DNA from: Aphidius gifuensis
Taxonomy: Eukaryota > Arthropoda > Insecta > Hymenoptera > Braconidae
Reading direction: 5' to 3'
Assembly (NCBI RefSeq): GCF_014905175.1
Contig: NC_057791.1
Span: 16,124,177 to 16,188,176, forward strand
Length of the DNA: 64,000 bases
The notes under the pieces were generated by a model. It did no database searches. It had not been told where the DNA came from and worked only from the letters and a program-made list of their open reading frames with translations. Both the position numbers and the translations under genes were made by a program. Shown piece by piece: positions 51,601-63,400 of this stretch; within the stretch, counting starts at the first letter, position 1, and every line of letters begins with the position of its first letter.

Positions 51601-54418
51601 TCATATAAGATTGTGTAAATATTCCATTTTCACGTGAGACTTAATGTTGAACGATAGTTACCTTCGTACTAATATATTCAATAAAGTTATAAATAATTAA
51701 AAAAAATAAAAAAATAACAATAATAAATAAAATGCATATATTGGACATTTTTTCGAGTCCTTATCTCAGGAATTACGAAATTCAAGTACAAACTACAATT
51801 TATAATAGTTTATAAGATTTACTAACATGAAATAATAAAAAAAACAAAAATCAATTGATTAAAAATATTGTAAAAGTAGAAAAATAGTTAACAGAAATAA
51901 TATATTATTATCAAAATAATTGGTATAACAATAATTTAATATCAAATACTTTAATGACATTAATATTATTAATGAATCATGGAAATACAACTGTCTTCAA
52001 CTGTCGATTTTTAATTTCGAAAAGAAAAAAACATTATAGTATTATTTCTACTCAATGATGTTTAATTATTTTAATTTTTTTTAGTCTGTCTAGTTTTTTT
52101 TTCTTTTTCATTGATTTATCAATATTTTTTTGTCTTAATATATAAAGTCAATGACAAACACTTATTATCTAAAATTGTAGGTCAATATGTAATTGTTTTG
52201 TTTATTTTTTAATTTTTCAATAAATTATTTATTTATGTTTTTTTTCTTTTTTTTTTTTTTTTTTTACGCTGGACGTAATCGTGAATCAAAAATAATAATA
52301 CAATATCATGTATTAGAAAGTATAAAAAGAAAAAAAAAAAAAGCACTCTGATTCGACGATTATATTTGTGCATCAATAAGAAAAATGAAAAAAAAAAATT
52401 GTGTTAGAAATTAAGTTGGCCCTAATGTCGTTGTTCCGCATTGTGATAAAATGAAAATTAAAATTATGTAAAAATTGAGTGAATATATAGTTTTTCTTTT
52501 TTTTTCATATTATTTTTAACGAATTGGTTTCCACCTTTATGCAAAAAACCAAAATTGATTATACATTATATTGTAAAACCGATGATTTTTCGGTTAAACA
52601 TGAATTAAGTTCAAATATGTTTATAGGCTTGGTAATAAAGAAAAAAAAAAAAAAAACAATTCCATATGAATGTGCTATGATTTTTTGGACAGATTTAAAA
52701 TTCGAATAATAAGATTAATTGTAAACTGCTGACTACATTCTCGAATAATATGAGCATTTGTGTCATTCAATAATTAATTTTATTTTTCATTGTTAATCCC
52801 TGTGTTTTTTAATTTTTTTTTTCTCCAATTGAATTATTATTATTTGATTTAAATTAACAACCAAACAGCTATATATGTTAATTGTTTTTGAATATTTCAC
52901 AGATAAAAAAGTTAAGAATTTCGTTGTAATATTGACTTTATATCTAGTAGGAAAATAAAGCATTTTAAGCACTGAATAAATCAACATTCAGGTCAATTTT
53001 TATCAACAGGATGAGCCTTTTTCGAAACTCCAAAGGGTAAGATAAGTGAAAAATTTAAAAAAAATCAATAATAATGGGATAATCAATTATAAAGCTTTGG
53101 AGATTTCAACAACTGATTCAATGATTTACTTGTAAAAATGTTTTCATGATAAAGGCATGATAAATAACGGTAAGTTTTTCAACAAAATTAAAATTAAAAA
53201 TTCTGATTAATTGAATTAAATCTTGCTCTTGTAAGATAAAATATCTGTAAAAATATACGATTGCTTTAAACAAACAAATAATAATATTTAATTTTTCATA
53301 AAAATAAAACTCATTTATATTATTTTTTTCAAACAGTCAATATTTGCAAATAAAAAAAATGTTTTTCAACATATTTTTTTGTTAACTGATTGATCAAAAA
53401 ATATATGGCTTAAATTTTCGAATATATATAATTGAATGTGATATCAAAGCTTCATCTTTAACATTGAAATTAAAACAAGAAAAAAAAAATTTGCAACTGG
53501 ACATTGTAATTGTTCAACGAAGGTATATTATTTAATTATTGATTCATTTTTTTTTTCTTTTTTTATTTATTTTGAGACTGCAATTTCTTCGATGGTATGT
53601 ATTTGTACAACTGCTCGAGTGAGTTTATATTTTGTGATTTGATCGAGTAGCTCAAGCATGTGGCTGGAATAAATGCAGCACGGCATGATCTAGACGAGAA
53701 AAATACGAAGCAGCAGGGGATAATTGAGCTAAGTAACAATTGTAATAATAAAAGCTTGATAAGAGAAACTTCATATTTTTATAAAAGAAATAAGTATGCA
53801 GTATTTTGAGAGTAAATAACTCAGCTAAAATAGAATTAACGTTAATTCATTTGTATTAAATAGTAATATTAATTTGTATCGATGAAACAATCAAACATTA
53901 TTAAAAACTTACTATTCGGATATTACTAATTCAGCTAAATATGATATTTTATTATATTACTGGCTGCAAAAATCTCTAATGAAATATTTTGATAACGAGT
54001 ATTGCAGGGAAATAAATTGTTATCTTAAAAAAATTAATTGTCTCAAGGAATGGATGAAATTTTCTATATTAAAACAAATAGAAAATGGACTATTTAAGTC
54101 AGTAGATTAGATTAAAAAATAAGAAAATGATAAGTTTTTCCGGAAATAAAGGAAACGTAAAAATAAAAAGCAAAACGAATAAAAAAAATTATGTTAGTTT
54201 TGACATGCAAATGGAGTTGCAAGAAAACACTAACAAAACGAGTCATTGTTGAGAAAGAAAATACTTTTTCATAAAATATAAAACGCATGAGATAACGTAA
54301 GAGAAATTACAATGGAAATAAAATATAAGCACTGTGTAAAAACAATAACAGAAGCAATATAACAACTGTATTGTTGTCGGTAACGAAAATAATGTTTTTA
54401 TAAGAAAATAAATTAAAG
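51601..54418. other. spacer between the chinmo 3' UTR and the repeat-protein gene
   Basis: AT-rich with no coding region. It may include the last part of the chinmo 3' UTR, and from about 53500 the upstream regulatory region of the repeat-protein gene. Nothing further is recognised. Confidence 0.45.
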
Positions 54419-54426
54419 TATATAAG
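54419..54426 (+). promoter_or_regulatory. TATA box of the repeat-protein gene
   Basis: TATATAAG lies 46-53 nt before the ATG. A start site about 30 nt downstream (near CATTAG at 54447) would give a short 5' UTR of some 25 nt. This layout is usual for very strongly, tissue-specifically transcribed secretory genes. Confidence 0.6.
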
Positions 54427-54471
54427 GCTCGGCACGAATACCAGACATTAGTTGAAGCGAAAAACAGAAAG

Positions 54472-57400
54472 ATGCGCTTTCTGTCGATTGCTGTATTGTT
54501 AATTGCAGGCATTGCCTGTACAACAGGTAAACCAAATGCATGGGGACCAAAAAACAAATTGGAAGTGATAATCAATGCAGCCGATGGATTAGAAGACATA
54601 AACCTAGACGCTGACAATTTTGATGACTTTTTACGTCATCACCACAATGCTGTAGTAGAACTAAAAGAAGGAAAAGATGGATGGGAAATTATTACATCAG
54701 CACCCGATACTTCTTCATCAAGTGAATCAGACTCAATCAGCTCATCCGGATCAAGCAGTCTATCATCCAGTGTATCTGGAGCTGGCAGTCTCGCTTCATC
54801 TGGTGCAGGCAGTATAGCATCCAGTGAATCTGGTGCTGGCAGTCTCGCATCATCTGGAGCAGGCAGTATAGCATCCAGTGGATCTGGTGCTGGCAGTCTC
54901 GCTTCATCTGGTGCAGGCAGTCTATCATCAAGTGTATCTGGTGCTGGTAGTCTTGCTTCAAGTGGATCTAAATCTGGATCTTCATCAGGAAGCCAATCTG
55001 GTGCTGGCAGTCTCGCATCAAGTGCATCCCAAGCTGGTAGTGCAGCTCAATCAGGTAGCTTATCCAAATCTGGCAGTGCATCTCAAGCCGGTAGTGCAGC
55101 TCAATCAGGTAGTGCATCCAAATCTGGAAGTGCATCTCAAGCCGGTAGTGCAGCTCAATCAGGTAGTGCATCCAAATCTGGAAGTGCATCCCAAGCTGGT
55201 AGTGCAGCTCAATCTGGTAGCTCATCCAAATCTGGCAGTGCATCCCAAGCCGGTAGTGCATCTCAAGCCGGTAGTGCATCCAAATCTGGCAGTTCTTCCC
55301 AAGCTGGAAGTGCAGCTCAATCTGGTAGCTCATCCAAATCTGGTAGTGCATCTCAATCAGGAAGCGCATCCAAATCTGGCAGTGCATCCCAAGCCGGTAG
55401 TGCAGCTCAATCAGGCAGTGCATCCAAATCTGGCAGTTCTTCCCAAGCTGGAAGTGCAGCTCAATCTGGTAGCTCATCCAAATCTGGTAGTGCATCTCAA
55501 TCAGGAAGCGCATCCAAATCTGGCAGTGCATCTCAATCAGGCAGTGCATCCAAATCTGGTAGTGCAGCTCAATCTGGTAGCTCATCCAAATCTGGCAGTG
55601 CATCCCAAGCTGGTAGTGCATCTCAATCTGGTAGCTCATCTAAATCTGGCAGTGCATCTCAAGCCGGTAGTGCATCTCAATCTGGTAGCTCATCCAAATC
55701 TGGTGGTGCAGCTCAATCTGGTAGCTCATCCAAATCTGGTAGTGCATCTCAATCAGGCAGTGCATCCAAATCTGGTAGTGCATCTCAATCAGGCAGTGCA
55801 TCCAAATCTGGTAGTGCATCTCAATCTGGTAGCTCATCTAAATCTGGCAGTGCATCTCAATCTGGTAGCTCATCTAAATCTGGCAGTGCATCTCAATCTG
55901 GTAGCTCATCCAAATCTGGCAGTGCATCCCAAGCCGGTAGTGCAGCTCAATCTGGTAGCTCATCCAAATCTGGCAGCGCATCTCAATCAGGCAGTGCATC
56001 CAAATCTGGTAGTGCATCTCAATCAGGCAGTGCATCCCAAGCTGGTAGTGCAGCTCAATCTGGTAGCTCATCCAAATCTGGCAGCGCATCTCAATCAGGC
56101 AGTGCATCCAAATCTGGTAGTGCATCTCAATCAGGCAGCTCATCTAAATCTGGAAGCTCATCTAAATCTGGCAGTGCATCCCAAGCTGGTAGTGCAGCTC
56201 AATCTGGTAGCTCATCTAAATCTGGCAGCGCATCTCAATCAGGAAGCGCATCCAAATCTGGTAGTGCATCTCAATCTGGCAGTGCATCCCAAGCCGGTAG
56301 TGCAGCTCAATCTGGTAGCTCATCCAAATCTGGCAGCGCATCTCAATCAGGCAGTGCATCCAAATCTGGTAGTGCATCTCAATCAGGAAGCGCATCTAAA
56401 TCTGGCAGTGCATCTCAATCTGGTAGCTCATCCAAATCTGGCAGTGCATCTCAATCAGGCAGTGCATCCAAATCTGGTAGTGCATCTCAATCAGGCAGCT
56501 CATCCAAATCTGGCAGTGCATCCCAAGCCGGTAGTGCAGCTCAATCTGGTAGCTCATCCAAATCTGGCAGCGCATCTCAATCAGGAAGTGCATCCAAATC
56601 TGGTAGTGCATCTCAATCTGGCAGTGCATCCAAATCTGGTAGTGCATCTCAATCTGGTAGCTCATCCAAATCTGGCAGTGCATCTCAATCAGGAAGTGCA
56701 TCCAAATCTGGTAGTGCATCTCAATCAGGAAGCGCATCCAAATCAGGCAGTGCATCTCAATCTGGTAGCTCATCCAAATCTGGCAGTGCATCCCAAGCCG
56801 GTAGTGCAGCTCAATCTGGTAGCTCATCCAAATCTGGCAGCGCATCTCAATCAGGCAGTGCATCCAAATCTGGTAGTGCATCTCAATCAGGCAGTGCATC
56901 CAAATCTGGTAGTGCATCTCAATCAGGCAGCTCATCCAAATCTGGCAGTGCATCCCAAGCCGGTAGTGCAGCTCAATCTGGTAGCTCATCCAAATCTGGC
57001 AGCGCATCTCAATCAGGCAGTGCATCCAAATCTGGCAGTGCATCCCAAGCTGGTAGTGCATCTCAATCAGGAAGTGCATCCAAATCTGGCAGCGCATCTC
57101 AATCAGGCAGTGCATCCAAATCTGGTAGTGCATCTCAATCAGGCAGCTCATCTAAATCTGGCAGTGCATCCCAAGCCGGTAGTGCAGCTCAATCTGGTAG
57201 CTCATCCAAATCTGGCAGCGCATCTCAATCAGGCAGTGCATCCAAATCTGGTAGTGCATCTCAATCTGGTAGTGCATCTCAATCAGGCAGTGCATCCAAA
57301 TCTGGCAGTGCATCTCAATCAGGCAGTGCATCCAAATCTGGTAGTGCATCTCAATCAGGCAGTGCATCCAAATCTGGCAGTGCATCTCAATCAGGAAGTG

Positions 57401-60400
57401 CATCCAAATCTGGTAGTGCATCTCAATCTGGCAGTGCATCTCAATCAGGAAGTGCATCTAAATCTGGCAGTGCATCTCAATCTGGAAGCTCATCCAAATC
57501 TGGCAGTGCATCCCAAGCCGGTAGTGCAGCTCAATCTGGTAGCTCATCCAAATCTGGAAGTGCATCTCAATCAGGCAGTGCATCCAAATCTGGCAGCGCA
57601 TCTCAATCAGGCAGTGCATCCAAATCTGGCAGCGCATCTCAATCAGGCAGTGCATCCAAATCTGGCAGTGCATCCCAAGCCGGTAGTGCAGCTCAATCTG
57701 GTAGCTCATCCAAATCTGGAAGTGCATCTCAATCAGGCAGTGCATCCAAATCTGGTAGTGCATCTCAATCAGGCAGTGCATCTCAATCAGGCAGTGCATC
57801 TCAATCAGGCAGTGCATCCAAATCTGGCAGCGCATCTCAATCTGGCAGTGCATCCAAATCTGGTAGTGCATCTCAATCAGGCAGTGCATCTCAATCAGGC
57901 AGCTCATCCAAATCTGGCAGTGCATCCCAAGCCGGTAGTGCAGCTCAATCTGGTAGCTCATCCAAATCTGGTAGTGCATCTCAATCAGGAAGTGCATCCA
58001 AATCTGGTAGTGCATCTCAATCTGGCAGTGCATCTCAATCAGGAAGTGCATCCAAATCTGGCAGCGCATCTCAATCAGGCAGTGCATCTCAATCAGGAAG
58101 TGCATCCAAATCTGGCAGTGCATCCCAAGCTGGTAGTGCAGCTCAATCTGGTAGCTCATCTAAATCTGGCAGCGCATCTCAATCAGGAAGTGCATCCAAA
58201 TCTGGTAGTGCAGCTCAATCTGGTAGCTCATCCAAATCTGGCAGCGCATCTCAATCAGGCAGTGCATCCAAATCTGGTAGTGCATCTCAATCAGGCAGCT
58301 CATCCAAATCTGGCAGTGCATCCCAAGCCGGTAGTGCAGCTCAATCTGGTAGCTCATCCAAATCTGGCAGCGCATCTCAATCAGGCAGTGCATCTCAATC
58401 AGGCAGTGCATCCAAATCTGGCAGTGCATCTCAATCAGGAAGTGCATCCAAATCTGGCAGCGCATCTCAATCAGGAAGTGCATCCAAATCTGGTAGTGCA
58501 TCTCAATCAGGAAGTGCATCCAAATCTGGTAGTGCATCTCAATCAGGCAGCTCATCCAAATCTGGCAGTGCATCCCAAGCCGGTAGTGCAGCTCAATCTG
58601 GTAGCTCATCCAAATCTGGCAGTGCATCTCAATCAGGAAGTGCATCCAAATCTGGCAGCGCATCTCAATCAGGCAGTGCATCTCAATCAGGAAGTGCATC
58701 CAAATCTGGCAGTGCATCCCAAGCTGGTAGTGCAGCTCAATCTGGTAGCTCATCCAAATCTGGCAGCGCATCTCAATCAGGAAGTGCATCCAAATCTGGT
58801 AGTGCATCTCAATCTGGCAGTGCATCCCAAGCCGGTAGTGCATCCAAATCTGGCAGTGCATCTCAATCTGGTAGTGCATCTAAATCAGGTAGTGCATCCC
58901 AATCTGGCAGCGCATCTAAATCTGGCAGTGCATCCCAAGCTGGTAGTGCAGCTCAATCTGGTAGCTCATCCAAATCTGGCAGCGCATCTCAATCAGGAAG
59001 TGCATCCAAATCTGGTAGTGCATCTCAATCAGGCAGTGCATCCAAATCTGGTAGTGCATCTCAATCAGGCAGTGCATCCAAATCTGGCAGTGCATCCAAA
59101 TCTGGTAGCGCATCTCAATCAGGCAGTGCATCCAAATCTGGCAGTGCATCCCAAGCTGGTAGCGCTTCTCAATCAGGAAGTGCATCCAAATCTGGTAGTG
59201 CATCTCAATCTGGCAGTGCATCTCAATCAGGAAGTGCATCTAAATCTGGCAGTGCATCTCAATCTGGAAGCTCATCCAAATCTGGCAGTGCATCCCAATC
59301 CGGCCGTGCATCTCAATCTGGCAGTGCATCTCAATCTGGCAGTGCATCTCAATCTGGCAGTGCATCTCAATCAGGCAGTGCATCCAAATCTGGCAGTGCA
59401 TCTCAATCAGGAAGTGCATCCAAATCTGGCAGTGCATCCCAAGCTGGTAGTGCAGCTCAATCTGGTAGCTCATCCAAATCTGGCAGCGCATCTCAATCAG
59501 GCAGTGCATCCAAATCTGGTAGTGCATCTCAATCAGGCAGTGCATCCAAATCTGGCAGTGCATCTCAATCAGGAAGTGCATCCAAATCTGGCAGCGCATC
59601 TCAATCAGGCAGTGCATCCAAATCTGGCAGCGCATCTCAATCTGGCAGCGCATCTCAATCAGGCAGTGCATCCAAATCAGTGCATCCCGCTGGTGCAGTG
59701 CAGCTCAATCTGGTAGCTCATCCAAATCTGGTAGTGCATCTCAATCAGGAAGTGCATCCAAATCTGGTAGTGCATCTCAATCTGGCAGTGCATCTCAATC
59801 AGGAAGTGCATCCAAATCTGGCAGTGCATCTCAATCAGGCAGTGCATCTCAATCAGGCAGTGCATCCAAATCTGGCAGTGCATCCCAATCTGGTAGTGCA
59901 TCTCAATCTGGTAGCTCATCCAAATCTGGCAGTGCATCCCAAGCCGGTAGTGCATCCAAATCTGGTAGTGCAGCTCAATCTGGTAGCTCATCCAAATCTG
60001 GCAGCGCATCTCAATCAGGCAGTGCATCCAAATCTGGCAGTGCATCCCAAGCCGGTAGTGCAGCTCAATCTGGTAGCTCATCCAAATCTGGCAGTGCATC
60101 CCAAGCCGGTAGTGCAGCTCAATCTGGTAGCTCATCCAAATCTGGCAGCGCATCTCAATCAGGAAGTGCATCCAAATCTGGCAGTGCATCCCAAGCTGGT
60201 AGCGCTTCTCAATCAGGCAGTGCATCCAAATCTGGCAGTGCATCTCAATCAGGCAGTGCATCCAAATCTGGCAGTGCATCTCAATCAGGAAGTGCATCCA
60301 AATCTGGTAGTGCATCTCAATCAGGCAGTGCATCCAAATCTGGCAGCGCATCTCAATCAGGCAGTGCATCCAAATCTGGTAGTGCATCTCAATCTGGTAG

Positions 60401-63400
60401 TGCATCCAAATCTGGTAGTGCATCCAAATCTGGTAGTGCATCTCAATCAGGAAGCGCATCTAAATCTGGCAGTGCATCTCAATCTGGCAGCGCATCCAAA
60501 TCTGGCAGTGCATCCCAAGCCGGTAGTGCAGCTCAATCTGGTAGCTCATCCAAATCTGGCAGCGCATCTCAATCAGGCAGTGCATCCAAATCTGGCAGTG
60601 CATCTCAATCAGGAAGCGCATCCAAATCTGGCAGCGCATCTCAATCAGGCAGTGCATCTCAATCAGGAAGTGCATCCAAATCTGGCAGTGCATCCCAAGC
60701 TGGTAGTGCATCCAAATCTGGCAGTGCATCCCAAGCCGGTAGTGCAGCTCAATCTGGTAGCTCATCCAAATCTGGCAGCGCATCTCAATCAGGCAGTGCA
60801 TCTCAATCAGGAAGTGCATCCAAATCTGGCAGTGCATCCCAAGCTGGTAGTGCAGCTCAATCTGGTAGCTCATCTAAATCTGGCAGCGCATCTCAATCAG
60901 GAAGTGCATCCAAATCTGGTAGTGCATCTCAATCAGGAAGTGCATCTCAATCAGGAAGTGCATCCAAATCTGGTAGTGCATCTCAATCTGGCAGCGCATC
61001 TCAATCAGGCAGTGCATCTCAATCAGGCAGTGCATCCAAATCTGGCAGCGCATCTCAATCAGGAAGTGCATCCAAATCTGGTAGTGCATCCAAATCTGGT
61101 AGCGCTTCTCAATCAGGAAGTGCATCCAAATCTGGTAGTGCATCTCAATCTGGCAGTGCATCTCAATCAGGAAGTGCATCCAAATCTGGTAGTGCATCTC
61201 AATCAGGAAGTGCATCCAAATCTGGCAGCGCATCTCAATCAGGCAGTGCATCCAAATCTGGTAGTGCATCTCAATCTGGCAGTGCATCCCAAGCTGGTAG
61301 TGCAGCTCAATCTGGTAGCTCATCCAAATCTGGCAGCGCATCTCAATCAGGAAGTGCATCCAAATCTGGTAGTGCATCTCAATCAGGCAGTGCATCCAAA
61401 TCTGGCAGCGCATCTCAATCAGGAAGTGCATCCAAATCTGGTAGTGCATCTCAATCAGGCAGTGCATCCAAATCTGGCAGTGCAGCTCAATCTGGTAGCT
61501 CATCCAAATCTGGCAGCGCATCTCAATCAGGCAGTGCATCCAAATCTGGTAGTGCATCTCAATCAGGCAGTGCATCCAAATCTGGTAGTGCATCCAAATC
61601 TGGTAGTGCATCTCAATCAGGAAGCGCATCTAAATCTGGCAGTGCATCTCAATCTGGAAGCTCATCTAAATCTGGCAGTGCATCCCAAGCCGGTAGTGCA
61701 GCTCAATCTGGTAGCTCATCCAAATCTGGCAGCGCATCTCAATCAGGCAGTGCATCCAAATCTGGTAGTGCATCTCAATCAGGCAGTGCATCCAAATCTG
61801 GTAGTGCATCTCAATCTGGCAGTGCATCCAAATCTGGTAGTGCATCTCAATCAGGCAGTGCATCTCAATCAGGCAGTGCATCCAAATCTGGCAGCGCATC
61901 TCAATCTGGCAGTGCATCCAAATCTGGTAGTGCATCTCAATCAGGCAGCTCATCCAAATCTGGCAGTGCATCCCAAGCCGGTAGTGCAGCTCAATCTGGT
62001 AGCTCATCCAAATCTGGCAGCGCATCTCAATCAGGAAGTGCATCCAAATCTGGCAGTGCATCCCAAGCTGGTAGCGCTTCTCAATCAGGAAGTGCATCCA
62101 AATCTGGTAGTGCATCTCAATCTGGTAGTGCATCCAAATCTGGTAGTGCATCTCAATCAGGAAGCGCATCTAAATCTGGCAGTGCATCTCAATCTGGTAG
62201 CTCATCTAAATCTGGCAGTGCATCCCAAGCCGGTAGTGCAGCTCAATCTGGTAGCTCATCCAAATCTGGAAGTGCATCTCAATCAGGCAGTGCATCCAAA
62301 TCTGGTAGTGCATCTCAATCAGGCAGTGCATCCCAAGCTGGTAGCGCATCTCAATCTGGCAGTGCATCCAAATCTGGTAGTGCATCTCAATCAGGCAGTG
62401 CATCTCAATCAGGCAGTGCATCCAAATCTGGCAGCGCATCTCAATCTGGTGCATGCATCTGGTATGCATCTCAATGGCAGTCCATCCAAATCTGCAGCAC
62501 CCAGCATCTGCAGTGTCAAATCTGGCAGTGCATCTCAATCTGGCAGTGCATCTCCTGAAAAATCAAGTGCATCCCAATCTCAGGCATCTCATCCAAATCT
62601 GGTGTGCATCCCAAAAGTGCAGTCCAATCCAAAGTCTGCAGTATCTCAATCTGGCAGTGCATCCAAATCTGCAGCTCAATCTGGTCATCCAAATCAGCAA
62701 AAATCTCAAAGGCAGCATCCAATCTGGTAGCATCTCAACTCAAGCAAATCCGGTCAGGCAGTGCATCCAATCTGGTAGCATGCATCTCAAATCTGGCACA
62801 TCCAGTCATCTCAAGTGCATCCAATCAGGCAGCTCATCCCAATCTGGTAGTGCATCCAATCCCAGTGCATCCAAATCTGGCAGCAGCATCATCCAGAAGT
62901 CATCCAAATCTGGCAGCGCATCTCAATCAGGCAGTGCATCCAAATCTGGTAGTGCATCTCAATCAGGCAGTGCATCCCAAGCTGGTAGTGCAGCTCAATC
63001 TGGTAGCTCATCCAAATCTGGCAGCGCATCTCAATCGGGAAGTGCATCCAAATCTGGTAGTGCATCTCAATCAGGAAGTGCATCCAAATCTGGTAGTGCA
63101 TCTCAATCAGGCAGCTCATCCAAATCTGGCAGTGCATCCCAAGCTGGTAGTGCAGCTCAATCTGGTAGCTCATCCAAATCTGGCAGCGCATCTCAATCAG
63201 GCAGTGCATCCCAAGCTGGTAGTGCAGCTCAATCTGGTAGTGCAGCTCAATCTGGTAGCTCATCCAAATCTGGCAGTGCATCCCAAGCTGGTAGTGCAGC
63301 TCAATCTGGTAGCTCATCCAAATCTGGCAGCGCATCTCAATCAGGAAGTGCATCCAAATCTGGCAGTGCATCCCAAGCTGGTAGCGCTTCTCAATCAGGA

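Noticed and set aside
54528..54534. Splice donor-like CAG|GTAAAC just after the signal peptide codons
   Set aside because: Reading through gives a sensible acidic domain in frame with the array, and no matching acceptor is evident. Transcript data would be needed to rule it out fully.
54878..59716. 1,612-codon open frame (HPNLVVHLNQ repeats) in another frame of the array
   Set aside because: It is a by-product of an 18-bp unit lacking stops in that phase. It has no signal peptide, no promoter of its own, and lies wholly inside the Ser-rich frame that starts with a signal peptide.
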